64,000 nucleotides of DNA. Origin: Dactylonectria macrodidyma. Lineage: Eukaryota; Ascomycota; Sordariomycetes; Hypocreales; Nectriaceae. Below, one piece after another: positions 11,029 to 21,381 of the stretch (position 1 is the first letter of the stretch; the number at the start of each line of letters is the position of its first letter). Made by a program: the position numbers and the translations under genes. The stretch lies in the NCBI GenBank assembly GCA_020744425.1, contig JAGMUV010000027.1, forward strand, positions 961,174-1,025,173, read 5' to 3'. The notes beneath the pieces are model-generated. The model saw nothing but the letters and a program-made list of their open reading frames with translations, did no database searches and had not been told where the DNA came from.

Positions 11029-11274
11029 GTCGATCGATTGCTGAGATTGATCCTGCCGGCTAGAGAGCCCGATCAGAGATGGATGATTATTCCTTATGTG
11101 GCGCCGCGCATTGCCCTTATAGCCATCCTTCCATGGCTTCGCCGTACAGTATAAGCAGACATATAAAGTGCGAGGCTTCGCCTTCTCTTTCGTGAAAAAT
11201 CTCTCAATATCGATGAAGTCGGGGGCGGAAACATAAGTCGCTACTAAACAGTTACTATACATCATACTACTCAA
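11026..11274 (-). pseudogene. hAT transposase N-terminal BED-like fragment
   Basis: The minus strand encodes SAPDFIDIERFFTKEKAKPR, then a C-x2-C...H-x4-H zinc-finger-like block (CLYCTAKPWKDGYKG and ARRHIRNNHP), the usual start of fungal hAT transposases. The catalytic and dimerisation regions are absent. The frame runs on antisense into the FLO8/SOM1-like exon, where it loses meaning. Confidence 0.55.
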
Positions 11275-11506
11275 AGTAGATATAGTTAATTCTCATTTTA
11301 TTCTAAATAAAAGGTGATCAACGTCACAGAATGGCCTAAATGACAAGGTTAAATTTTTATTACTTATCGCTGAAGTCATATCCGCATATCTGAAGAAAAG
11401 AGAATACCGTTCCTGTCTCTCCAATTAGCTGACGCTCTCTCCTTGGAAACCCTCATCGCAACTGCCTTAGGTGCAGACACCTCATACCGGGCCCAGCATA
11501 GGCTCA
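11275..11506. other. Short spacer
   Basis: AT-rich text between the hAT fragment and the GH16 gene end. No gene seen. Confidence 0.4.
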
Positions 11507-12305
11507 TTACTTATCATTGTAACTGGAAGTAGATTGGTCGAAGATCTTTATGGAATTGATGAGCCAGTAGGCCTCAGTGAAGGCCGCTGGGTTGGCAGCG
11601 ACGTAATCATTACAGTTGGAGGAGAGGGCAGAGCACTTAAGATTAGTATTCCAGATCTCAGCGGAGCCGGCCCAGTCTCCACAGAAGGTGGTGTCGAAGA
11701 CTAGGTTGTTGTCCATAAAATAGGTATCTATGTTACAGCCAGAGCCGCCAGTGAAGCGCGCAGTAGGCAGGCCCCACCCAGACGGATCAAGGAATTCGGT
11801 CTTAATGTTGTCAGGGATCTGATTGCGGGCGAAGAACCAGATAGAAATGTGATCTGAGGTCCACTCCATAGCATACACGCCGCCACCATTAGCATTAAAG
11901 CTATTACCGTAATTCTGATAATTGGCAGTGCTTTGGCCGCAGCCGGTGTGAGCATAACCAGCGTTGCAGTTAGACTCCAATAAAATGGTACTTTCCAGAG
12001 TCCCTTCGTTTGTAATATAGCAGCCGGAACCGGTGTGAAGAGTGATAGTATTGTGGACTTGAGTATTAACACCCTCAATAATATCAATCTCTCCAGAGAC
12101 GGGCCAGTTGGGTCCGAAGAGCCACATAGCAGGCCAGACTCCACAGATGCTGCCAGGCATATGGATGATATCAGCAATAAAGAGGCCGTGGGTAAAAGAA
12201 GTTTGAGAAGTTACACGGACCGATTTGCGGCCACTGGCAGGGCTGACTGTAGTGGTATCAACACCCATATAGATGGCGCCGTTACGGTCACCAGCGAGAC
12301 CTTCT
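11507..12305 (-). pseudogene. GH16 endo-1,3(4)-beta-glucanase, 5'-truncated
   Basis: The frame encodes most of a GH16 catalytic domain of the fungal mixed-linkage glucanase type: NGAIYMGVD, SYTHGLF-like TSFTHGLFIADIIHMPGSIC, PAMWLFGPNWP and the signature GEIDIIEG, which supplies the two catalytic glutamates and the intervening Asp (E-I-D-I-I-E). It continues through AMEWTSDHISIWFFARNQIP and FCGDWAGSAEIW to a stop at 11507. The coding sequence can be read back to about 12305, but the signal peptide and the first 50-60 residues expected for the family are missing. Unrelated repetitive sequence and a LINE begin there. It probably encoded a secreted enzyme before truncation. Confidence 0.8.
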
Positions 12306-12440
12306 GTTGAATGTTGGAGGGTACACCCTCAACTTCAGGATTAAGGTTCAGGATTAAAGTTTGTAGTCCTAAACTTAGATCGTAGGACTTTCATCTAGGA
12401 CTTTCTAGGACTCAAGTCCTAGAAGGAACCAGTCGAAGAT
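12306..12440. repeat. AGGATT/AGGACTT-rich short repeats at a breakpoint
   Basis: Between the broken GH16 gene and the LINE lie repeated motifs (AGGATTAAGGTTCAGGATTAA, then TAGGACTTTC twice and GACTCAAGTCCTAG). I see no gene. The motifs resemble the end of an unidentified element. Confidence 0.35.
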
Positions 12441-15170
12441 ATAAGGTCTCAAAGGTCCTTCGATTGCGAGGATCAAGAAATACACACAATTCACCTCAAT
12501 ATCTGACACAACTGTGGCCGGTGGTCAAGGAACGCGTGATGCATCTGTTCCGCACCTCACTGGATGAAGGACAGCTACCAGACCAGTGGAGAAGCGCAAA
12601 GATCATCCCGCTCAAGAAGCCGGATAAGGGCGACTACGCACTCGCAAAGGCCTGGAGACCAATCTCGCTGCTGTCGACGCTGGGAAAGATCCTCGAGGCG
12701 GTAGTGGCGGACAGGATCTCATACGCCGCCGAGACGTTCGGGCTCCTGCCCACAAACCACTTTGGGGCAAGGAAGCGGCGGTCGGCAGAGCAGGCTCTGC
12801 TGCTCTTCCAAGAACAAGTGTACAAAGCATGGCGGAACCGCAAGGTGGTCAGCCTGGCCAGCTTCGACATCAAAGGCGCGTACAACGGCGTGTTCGATGA
12901 CAGACTGCTACAGAGGCTGGAAGCAAGAGGTATCCCCAAGAAGCTGGTGCAATGGATAAGCGCGTTCTGCTCCAATCGCACGGCCAGCATTGTGGTGAAC
13001 GACTACACGTCAGAGCAACGGGAGCTGCCGCAAGCCGGCCTTCCCCAAGGATCGCCGCTTTCGCCAGTGCTTTTCCTGTTCTTCAACGCAGACCTTGTGC
13101 AAAGCAAGATTAACTCGAAAGGCGGATCGATGGCGTTTGTCGACGACTACTCGGCCTGGGTCACGGGGCCGACAGCGGAGGCGAACAGGGACGGCATACA
13201 AGCCATCATTGACCGGGCACTGGCGTGGGGGAAACGCAGTGGAGCGACGTTTGAGCATGACAAGACAGCAATTGTCCACTTCACGCGCGTAGCTGAACGC
13301 ACCAGCGAGGCGCCGTTCACGATCAATGGAGAGGAAGTCAAGCCCAAAGCGAAGGCCAAACTCTTAGGGGTAATCATGGACACGGGGCTCAGGTTCAAGG
13401 AACACATGGCCAAGGCCGCCACGAAAGGTCTCTTGGCAGCCATGTGTCTAAGGAGACTCAGGATGCTGCCACCACAAGCTGCCAGACAACTCTTCGTCGC
13501 AACCGTGGCCCCAGCCATGGACTACGCGTCTGTCGTATGGGCGCATGCGCGCGGCGAAAGGGAATTGAAAGAGTTCAACAGGGCACAGAAAATAGGAGCG
13601 CGGGCCATCACGGGAGCCTTCCAGACGGTGGCGAGGGCAGTAGCTGAAGCGGAAGCCAACATCCAAACAGTACACGAGCGACATGCTCTGGCTGGAATGA
13701 AGTTGTACATCAATATGCACACACTGCCAAAGAAGCACCCGCTAGCGACACTCAAAGTATCAGTGAGTCGAAGGTACATCTCGCCGATGAAGAGACTGGC
13801 GCTTGCCCTCGGCGAAAGCGGAATCGGGCGGATGGAAACAATCGAAGCCTATGCAGCACCGCCGTGGCACCCCCGCGTGTCGCTGGTGTGTGAGGCCGAT
13901 CGGAAGGTGGCGATAGCGGCAGCCAACAGTGTCGAAGACATCACCATCGCGACCAGCGCTTCCGACAGAGGAGGAATGACGGGCATGGGAGGCATCATCA
14001 GCCACAAAGCAGCAGGGCGAGAGAATAGGGTCATGGCCAGGTACTCGGTCACTCTCGGCTCGCGAGACGACCAGAACCCCTACACAGCCGAGCTAGGGGC
14101 GATAGCAATGGCATTGCGATGTATGCCTGACGGATTACGGGACCGAAGGCTTACCATACTGTCAAGCGGCCAGTCAGCACTGAAGGCGATCGCGCGACCA
14201 CGACAACAATCGGGACAGTGCGCCATCCGAGAAATCTACAACCACATCCGACGGCTAAGAAAAGGCAACAACAGGGTCAAGATGATTTGGGTACCCTCTC
14301 GGGATGATGCGTTCCCCTTGGGGCCCAAGGCGAAGAGACAGGCCCAGAGAGCAACTGAATCGGGGCGCATGCCAGAGACACAGCCGTACCAAGCCCGATC
14401 GACGCGAATAAGACTAGCGAGAGAGCAGCTACAACAGCACCAGACACTACCGGACAGAGTGGGCGGCTTCTCCAAGAGGGTTGACAAAGCGCTACCAGGA
14501 AAACACACAAAGGTGCTGTACGACGGACTGAAGAGGCGCGAAGCAGACACGCTTTCGCAGTTGCGCACGGGAATGGCGAGGATTAACAGCTACCTGTCGA
14601 GGATCGGTGCAGTGGAATCAGACTTGTGCGACTGTGGAAGGGCAGTCGAGACGATGGAACATTTTCTCTTTCGATGCACCAAGTGGGACGCACAACGCGA
14701 AGGCATAAGACAAATCAGGCAAAGCGAGATAGGAAACCTATCGTTCTTTTTGGGAGGAAAGTCGGCATTGGACGGACCGAAGTGGTCACCTAACCTACAG
14801 GCGGTGCGAGCAACGATCAAATTTGCGATGAAGACAGGAAGGTTGGGAGTGAAGTAGGAGAATGGGACATACTAACAGCCGGAACCAGGAAACAGTGGCA
14901 CAATACTAACACGGTACAGCCTCATTTTGACAGACCACGCTTCAGCTGCTGAGGATAGGATGCTGAACACTTGGAGAAATTGGCCTTCAAGCAGGCCTGT
15001 CAGAGAGAGTCAAGCGAGGCCAAACGAAAGCGATCCAGGGAGAGAAAGTGGGGCTTTACTTGTGGTCAGGATTGAAGGTGGCAGAAATGTAAATAGCATA
15101 GCGTGTTCCATGGCCCTATGAGATCCGTTCTCCCGGGCGTAATAAATCTACTACTACTACTACTACAAAT
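12441..15170 (+). mobile_element. Tad/I-like LINE, 5'-truncated
   Basis: A non-LTR retrotransposon lacks ORF1 and the endonuclease but keeps reverse transcriptase through the C-terminal Cys motif and ends in a (CTA)n tail after TAATAAATCTACTACTACTA. 5' truncation is usual for LINE insertions made by target-primed reverse transcription. Confidence 0.8.
12464..14857 (+). CDS. LINE ORF2 reverse transcriptase/RNase H, N-terminally truncated
   Basis: The open frame of 797 codons has no start of its own. Reverse transcriptase motifs run from about residue 40 to 300: QWRSAKIIPLKKPDKGDY, WRPISLLSTLGKILE, SFDIKGAYNGV, AGLPQGSPLSPVLFLFFNAD and MAFVDDYSAW, with FVDD as the catalytic pair. An RNase H-like region follows (about 500-630: ATSASDRGGMTGMGG, YTAELGAIAMAL), then a C-terminal CDCG...HFLFRC metal-binding-like motif. 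The upstream endonuclease is gone, so the element cannot move by itself. The long uninterrupted frame suggests recent insertion. Confidence 0.85.
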   Translation: MRGSRNTHNSPQYLTQLWPVVKERVMHLFRTSLDEGQLPDQWRSAKIIPLKKPDKGDYALAKAWRPISLLSTLGKILEAVVADRISYAAETFGLLPTNHFGARKRRSAEQALLLFQEQVYKAWRNRKVVSLASFDIKGAYNGVFDDRLLQRLEARGIPKKLVQWISAFCSNRTASIVVNDYTSEQRELPQAGLPQGSPLSPVLFLFFNADLVQSKINSKGGSMAFVDDYSAWVTGPTAEANRDGIQAIIDRALAWGKRSGATFEHDKTAIVHFTRVAERTSEAPFTINGEEVKPKAKAKLLGVIMDTGLRFKEHMAKAATKGLLAAMCLRRLRMLPPQAARQLFVATVAPAMDYASVVWAHARGERELKEFNRAQKIGARAITGAFQTVARAVAEAEANIQTVHERHALAGMKLYINMHTLPKKHPLATLKVSVSRRYISPMKRLALALGESGIGRMETIEAYAAPPWHPRVSLVCEADRKVAIAAANSVEDITIATSASDRGGMTGMGGIISHKAAGRENRVMARYSVTLGSRDDQNPYTAELGAIAMALRCMPDGLRDRRLTILSSGQSALKAIARPRQQSGQCAIREIYNHIRRLRKGNNRVKMIWVPSRDDAFPLGPKAKRQAQRATESGRMPETQPYQARSTRIRLAREQLQQHQTLPDRVGGFSKRVDKALPGKHTKVLYDGLKRREADTLSQLRTGMARINSYLSRIGAVESDLCDCGRAVETMEHFLFRCTKWDAQREGIRQIRQSEIGNLSFFLGGKSALDGPKWSPNLQAVRATIKFAMKTGRLGVK

Positions 15171-15309
15171 CTGACGCCAAGCCTTCCCGATTCGGTTTTG
15201 CCCCGGAACTGAAAGCGAAGCGAGAGGTGAAGGGGACTACTACCCCGGGAACCGACAGGGGGTTGTCCGACTACAAATCTGACGCCAAGCCTTCCCGATT
15301 CGGTTTTGC
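15163..15309 (+). repeat. Direct repeat of about 38 bp around a 70-bp insert
   Basis: CTACAAATCTGACGCCAAGC and the following CTTCCCGATTCGGTTTTGC occur at about 15163-15201 and again at about 15271-15309, separated by about 70 bp with internal ACTACTACC. It may be a target duplication from LINE-mediated insertion or a local tandem duplication. Confidence 0.55.
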
Positions 15310-15834
15310 AGTAACGTGATCTCGGGTGAATTCGAAGTTACCTCAGCAAGCTCAGACCATTTTACAAGAGGAGTCTAGCGATATTAGGATTAGCGCCAAA
15401 GGTCACGTTACTTGGACGACTCCTCGAGTAAATGGTCTGAGAATCCTGTCAACTGCGCACACTGACTACTCGACAATTTGTATGTGTTTTTCGCGATTCT
15501 GGAAAATCGCACTTTTTCATATCCATCAATTACCACATCAAAACACATTGTATTTGCCCTCAATTTCACTGGGCTGTGCACAGAAGTATACTATATCTAC
15601 CTATAAAATTTCTTTTACTCTCCCATGCTGGCGTCTTGTGGAAAACTCCGATATGTGGTGAGCCAGACCGCGTCAGAATCGCCATCCAACCATCGTTCCT
15701 ACTTTGAAAGCCGGAGACGCCTCAATAGATGCAATCCAAGGGCATTGGAATGTCACTAGATACTGCGACACACTTTCTCCGGCCGGAATTTACGCGTCTA
15801 TCGCCTTGTTGGGGGTGTTGTGTCCATCTTCTCA

Positions 15835-18381
15835 ATGCGAAACAGGGCTAGTATTCGAAGGCGGCGACGAGACACCACAAACGACGCAAGAAACCTCGTC
15901 CAAGATGCCGATAACACCACGAGCATGCTGGCCATCCAGGATTTGGTTGATAAGGCAAGACACGCGCCTGAGGAGGTGCAGAAGGGCATCATCCGGGCAG
16001 GCCTGGAACGCCATCTCTATCCATTCGAACCCCGTCAGAAGCAGGTAGATGCTATATGGCATTTAGTGTTCAAAAGGGAGGACCTTCTTCTTGCAGCCAA
16101 GACATCTTTTGGCAAGAGCATCATATTCCAGGCAGCGCCGTTGTTTCGTCGCGGTGGCATCGGCCTCATCATCATCCCTTTGGATCGAATTGGACAGGAG
16201 CAGTGCATCAAAATCCAAAGGCTTCCGGGCGCGAGATCCGTGTTCATCAACGGCAGGACCGACAAGACCGATGTGTTGGCCCAGGAGATTGAGACGGGTG
16301 TGTATACTCATCTCATCATGGGCCCAGAGATCGCAGCCGGTTGGTTTCGGTCGATAGCAAGCAGCCCGGCTTTTAAGAAGCGCGTCTGTATTGTGGCTGT
16401 GGATGAGCTCCATTTGGTGGCCCTCTGGGGAAATGGTATCCGTCCACAGTATGCACAACTCTCTCTCCTTCGCCGAAGGCTAGGAGGAGGTGTCCCATGG
16501 TTTGGCTGTTCTGCCACCCTGGACCGAACGACATTGGACACTGCGACGAAAATGACAGGCTTCCAGGCCAGCTGCGAGTTCTTTCGATCATCCATCGACA
16601 GACCGGAGATCAAGTTGATGGTGGAGATGATCCAACCGCGGACGACGAAGAGATTCACAAGCCTCTTCTTTGTTCTGCAGGACGCCATCACAAACGGCTC
16701 GCCAACGCCGGAGAGTATTTTGAAGACCGTTATCTTTATAGACTCCCGTCGGGATATACAAAAATGTGCGGAATGCCTGCGAGAGTGGCTGCAGAAACTT
16801 TCAGATGGGGCCATAAGAGCCCGCGACTGCAAGCAGATTATCCAGGCCTACCACTCACACACCACTCTGAATGACAAGAATGCCATATACGACGAGTTCT
16901 CTAAGGCGGATTCTAAGATTCGAATCACGGTGGCAACAGAGTCATTGGGAACGGGAGTGGATCTCTCGGATGTCATACGGGTTGTCCAGTATGGCTTCCC
17001 TCTGGAACGACTCTTGTGCGTTCTTATCCAACGCTTTGGTCGTGCAGCTAGAATGACCGGCATCAAGGGAGAGGCAATCTTCTTGGTGGAAAGCTGGGCC
17101 GTGGGCGACAGGATCGCATCGACAAGAGCGGCAATGTTCTCCAGCAGTCAGACGCCGTCGTCTTTGAGAAGGCTTTCCGCAACGACCGGATTAGCCCAGT
17201 CATGCTCTGCTGAACCGGTAGTGGGCGGTGACATCCCAGACGATGAATCAGATGTCGCTGTGGACATCATTGACTGTGACGTTCCAGGAGAGCAGCGCAG
17301 ACGCAAGACAGACAGAGAGCGTCGAACAGACTTGTACAATGACTGCCCGGCGCTGTTCAATCCTGTCAATCGATCCTCATGCCTACGCCGAATCCTAATG
17401 GATTGGCTGCAAGAGAGTTTGTCAGACCCGGCATCCAAGTTACCTGCTCCAGGACCGGACGAGTGCTGTAGTGTTTGCAATCCTTCCCTGACGCGGACGG
17501 TGCCTTTCCCGTGGGAGATTGGTCCCGTTCTTCGGAAGCCCCACGAGGGAACAGCATCAGGTGCTTTTTATGACCGTCTAGTCTGGGGAGACAACGCTGT
17601 CAACTCGGCGCATCAGATGGCGAAGCCCAAGCTTTCCGTATGGCTATTCACTCAGAAGAGTGAGTGGATATCATTGTCGAGAGAATATGCCTACATCCAC
17701 ACGGCCGCTGAGTTGGAGGAGTTTGTGGAATCGACTTGGTTGAAAGATCATTTCGGTGAACTCTTTAAAGAGTTCAACGATATCAAGTCCTATGTGGTGA
17801 GGAACTGGCCCGGAGGTAGCAGGCCACGAACGTCACGGACGTCCCGAACGTCAGGAGCTGCAGGCCCAGTGCATATTTCCCGCAAATGTCAAGAATTCTA
17901 CAGGGGTCGAGATGGGAGAGAGTCTCAGGAAAGAAGGGCATCGAACGAAGTGGGGATTCCGAGGACTCCTGATCAAGGGCGAAGGACGTCATTCTTGCGC
18001 GAGCGAGAAGAGTTCGCTTCCTCGCTGCAGAGAATCATCGCCAATGCAAGAGAGAGCTCAGCGTCATGCTCCCCTCATCTATCGACGCCACCAATGGCCC
18101 CAGTACCAGCCAACTCGTCATCCACATCCATCAGCGGGCTGATGACATCGACGAACGCGAACTGTTCTGCCGCCATATCTAGTGTTTTCGAAGATAGTGA
18201 GAATGAGGTGCCCGGCGTGGTGGATGGCAATCGGTTGTCGAAACGTCCCACCTCGAGTCGAGGGGAAGGAGAAATGGCGAAACGGGTCGCCCTCGGCGGT
18301 CTGGACCCCAATGCAAGGCGAAGTGCTCGCAACCAGAAAGGGAAGAATAGCCGTTATGACCACAGAGAATGGATATTGTAG
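15835..18381 (+). CDS. RecQ-like superfamily 2 helicase carried by the TTACCTCAGC element
   Basis: An ATP-driven DNA helicase of about 848 residues from ATG 15835; a later ATG near 15925 is an alternative. The helicase core shows Walker A-like AKTSFGKS (residues about 88-95), a DEAH-type VDELH (about 189-193), GCSATLD (motif III, about 225), a C-terminal half with TVATESLGTGVDLSDVIRVV and motif VI QRFGRAAR (about 410). A CCSVCNP cluster follows near 545, as in RecQ-like fungal helicases. The C-terminal 200 residues are Ser/Arg-rich and low in order. The frame has no intron and no stop. It ends 108 bp from the end of the convergent DUF6589 gene. I infer a role in element transposition or replication; no nuclease domain is visible. 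Confidence 0.8.
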   Translation: MRNRASIRRRRRDTTNDARNLVQDADNTTSMLAIQDLVDKARHAPEEVQKGIIRAGLERHLYPFEPRQKQVDAIWHLVFKREDLLLAAKTSFGKSIIFQAAPLFRRGGIGLIIIPLDRIGQEQCIKIQRLPGARSVFINGRTDKTDVLAQEIETGVYTHLIMGPEIAAGWFRSIASSPAFKKRVCIVAVDELHLVALWGNGIRPQYAQLSLLRRRLGGGVPWFGCSATLDRTTLDTATKMTGFQASCEFFRSSIDRPEIKLMVEMIQPRTTKRFTSLFFVLQDAITNGSPTPESILKTVIFIDSRRDIQKCAECLREWLQKLSDGAIRARDCKQIIQAYHSHTTLNDKNAIYDEFSKADSKIRITVATESLGTGVDLSDVIRVVQYGFPLERLLCVLIQRFGRAARMTGIKGEAIFLVESWAVGDRIASTRAAMFSSSQTPSSLRRLSATTGLAQSCSAEPVVGGDIPDDESDVAVDIIDCDVPGEQRRRKTDRERRTDLYNDCPALFNPVNRSSCLRRILMDWLQESLSDPASKLPAPGPDECCSVCNPSLTRTVPFPWEIGPVLRKPHEGTASGAFYDRLVWGDNAVNSAHQMAKPKLSVWLFTQKSEWISLSREYAYIHTAAELEEFVESTWLKDHFGELFKEFNDIKSYVVRNWPGGSRPRTSRTSRTSGAAGPVHISRKCQEFYRGRDGRESQERRASNEVGIPRTPDQGRRTSFLREREEFASSLQRIIANARESSASCSPHLSTPPMAPVPANSSSTSISGLMTSTNANCSAAISSVFEDSENEVPGVVDGNRLSKRPTSSRGEGEMAKRVALGGLDPNARRSARNQKGKNSRYDHREWIL

Positions 18382-18488
18382 ATGGGTTACTCCGACTCGA
18401 TATCTGAAGGTAAACCCCACTCGTGGGTTTCATCTCTGTCTTCCAAGGGCTGGTCACGTATGCTAACGTTAGCACGACACTAGAAACT

Positions 18489-21123
18489 CTATTGGAATAA
18501 ACATACCAGTATCGCCATCGTGTCGTTGTTGGGATCCAGATCAGCCGTGACTCCTCTCCTTTCATAAGGTGGCACTATTATTCGATCTTCATCTCTCATA
18601 ACCTTTGCATTGAACACTTCTAGTTTCTTTGTTGCTACTCTTTCGAGCCCGATCGTGTGTATGTCCGGTGCTTGATGTCTTGCCTGTCTACCACCTTCAT
18701 AAAATTTAATCGAGTCGCAGGCCAACTCAAACGCCAATGTATGAATATCATCCATCGGGGAGGGCACGGAATGTGTCGAGTTGTCCTTCCGGGCGAATGC
18801 CTTCTCTATCGCCTTGCGTAGACAAACAGTATATTCCGCCGTCAACGAGGTAGTCTTGAACAGAGCATCCAATCCGAAAGTCGACGTTCGACGGGCCCAA
18901 AGTTCTCTTTTCAGCTCCAGGTTCAGATATTCAAGGCTACGATCGACTTCTTGCCAGGTATCTCGACGACCATGCGGATTGACGAGGCTATTCGAGAGGA
19001 TTGCGCGCCGGAGCTCCTTGTCGCAAGCCTTGGTGCTCGTGAGCCGCTTCAGATAGAGCATCTCGAATGCGTAGTTTGATTGTCCAGTCCCCTCGAAGTA
19101 AAAGCAACAGACACCGATGACTCGATCGATGAGTCCTATGTCTCCGTTCTTGATGCCGTACTTCAAGGTCTTGTAGACAATCATCTGCTGAAGATATCGA
19201 GCATGGCTCAGGAACTCCTCATCGATCGTGTTGTCGGCGTACTTCTCCTTGGATGGTCGCCAGGCTTGCGGCTCAAACGCGGATTTGCGAACATCTTTCA
19301 CTAGCTCCATGAAACCTCTGGCACCCATCTTCTGAATTGCCCTGTCAACCTCGCCTTGTTCTGACGTATCGATGCTGCGCTGCTCGAGGCGGGTATAGAG
19401 TAGTCCGACAACCCGAGCGTCAAAACTATGAAGTACCAGCTCTTCCAGAACCTGAAAAGCCGCACGGTCCGCTGGAATATTCTTTCGTCCCCAGAAGTTG
19501 ATGTTGTGATAGAGGGTTGAAGCGTCTTGCTGTTTCATATTGCCATAATGTGTCTTTTGCATGAGCCAGAGGAAATTCATGCGCAGGTGAAACAGCGCAG
19601 CGACTCCTATCAGCCAGTCTTTTCTGTCGTATGCTGCAGATGCGTCCACTTGTTCAGCTTGCATAGATCGGATGAGTGACGAAGTTTTCTGATCGCCAAA
19701 CGCCAAAAACAGACGGTTGTCGAATTCTGCATCATCTAGTTGGAACTGGTGCTTGTAGATGCTCTCCACAACCTCGTAGGAGCCATCCAGAGTACCTTCG
19801 TTGAAGAGAATCGGACCGAGCGTCTTGCTGTCGGTCTTTCGAAGCTCGAGCAACTCGACTGTTGGCATAGCGGGGTAAGGGATGGGGGACGTAGAGAAGA
19901 TAGAGTTGACCGATTTCGGATATGCTGATCGAATTGCCTCCGCTATGAAGTAGGTGTCAATCTTGGCGGCAGACTCGTCATATATGGCTGCACCAGGAGA
20001 GTACAGAAGGTCCTCTATTGTAAGGGGGACCTCGCGGTGCAGCATTGACCGCTTCAAACCACCGGAAGGGATATCGGCGCCTCTGAACACCTTTCCCGTC
20101 GTCACAGAGCGCATTTCTGCGTGGTTTGAAATGAGCTGGTGCTTGATACCTTCTCGATAGTCGAAATTGTCATACACAACGCAGGCATCCAGTTGCTGAC
20201 CATATCGACGGACAGTCCCCTACTTGCGATCAGTCGACGTCCATACTGGGAGACGGTGAGGATGCCTTTGCTTGTTCTGCCACGGATTCGAGATGCCTGT
20301 GGACCCCCTTGTAGCCTTCACAAAGCCCAAACTGGTGAAGAAGATCGAGGACACGCCGTTTCACGCCATTTGAGTGCAGGAAGGCACCAAACACGCGGGG
20401 GAACTTGTTGCTCCCTTCCGACGCCCGAGAGTAGCAGAGAATCGACGTGATTATCGCAATCCTGCGGTTGAACTTGACAGGATCTCGTGGTGGTCGATCT
20501 TTTCTCTCTGTCTTGGGCGCCATAAGACCATTGAGTAGCCCAAATAGAAGAGGAGCCCGAGTGGTGACTTGCTTGGACATGTCCTCGAACTGCAGGTCGC
20601 CAAGTATGCACTCGTATGCCTCGAGGATTTGGCCATCTTCAGGCTGTCCCTCCTGTCCAATATCGGCCTGTGGAGTCTTCTCTTGTCCACGGTCGACTCG
20701 ATAGGCACCAAACATATCTCCGGCCTCTTCTAGCGCCTTCATTTCCTTCCTCAGCGCCTTTACAGAGGCAATTCCTGCCATACCAGACGCAGGATGTTCC
20801 CGTAATGCCTCTAGCACCTCTGGTTGAGTGTATATCGCGTCTGCAAGGCGTTTGGCACGTGTAGCGGGTCGATCTCCATAGCCATCATCGCCTTGGGTAG
20901 TCACGTATACTCGGATGAACTCGGCGAGTGTCAAGTGGTGTTTGTTGGACATGTATTTGCATATATCGCTTACTCGCCTTCCTGCCGTCCATACTCGAGA
21001 TCTGACAGGTCTGCGGCGGCGGCCGGGGGGATTCGAACCAGCAATTCTTGGTTGTTCTTCTCTTCTCCCTGGAGTCGTCGGTTTCAGTCGTGCGCTGCGC
21101 CGGCTGGGGTTTTGATCTGACAT
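18489..21123 (-). CDS. DUF6589 protein, putative transposase of the TTACCTCAGC element
   Basis: Two adjoining frames, 20230-21123 (297 aa from ATG) and 18489-20177 (562 aa), form one DUF6589-like protein. The N-terminal part has basic and Pro-rich text and IAIITSILCYSRASEGSNKF, FLHSNGVKRRVLDLLHQFGL. The C-terminal part has YDNFDYREG, MRSVTTGKVF, LGPILFNEGTLDGSYEV, LAFGDQKTSSLIRSM, ALFHLRMNFLWLM and STLYHNINFWGRKNIP. These are the conserved family blocks as I know them; function is undescribed to my knowledge. The two frames differ by one base, so a short intron or a frameshift lies at about 20178-20232. I could not choose between them. The spaced acidic residues in YDNFD and FGDQ would suit an RNase H-fold nuclease, which is inference. 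Confidence 0.7.
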
Positions 21124-21381
21124 TGCTCAAATTTCAATGGGCTGTCAAATAAGGATAGAGAATTCAGCTGGACCCGTCAATTCGACTGCGCGATGGCTGG
21201 TTGTGGAGGAAAACGAGGTTGAAGTGCATGAATTGCTTCCATACAAAGGATCTTGATTCAGGCCAAAAATCCATGACACGGCACTCAGGCCATTTGGTCG
21301 AGAACTTTACCGATTAGGTATAGCGTGGTTTGGTGCCTCAGGCACGACAAATGGCCTGAGCTTGCTGAGGTAAATTCGAAG

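Larger units (their letters stand above)
15338..21373. mobile_element. 6,036-bp helicase/DUF6589 DNA transposon with 8-bp target duplication
   Basis: The ends are inverted repeats beginning TTACCTCAGCAAGCTCAG, 25 bp with one mismatch. Identical ATTCGAAG octamers flank them at 15330-15337 and 21374-21381. Each end also has a nearby internal inverted repeat (CTCAGACCATTT paired with AAATGGTCTGAG on the left, CTCAGGCCATTT paired with AAATGGCCTGAG on the right) that could form a stem. Inside are two convergent genes: a RecQ-like helicase (+) and a DUF6589 protein (-). The 606-bp element at 38357-38962 has the same ends, its own 8-bp duplication and shared subterminal sequence (CAATTTCACTGGGCTGTGC at 15561-15579 and 38554-38572), which confirms that the borders are real. 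Confidence 0.85.
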
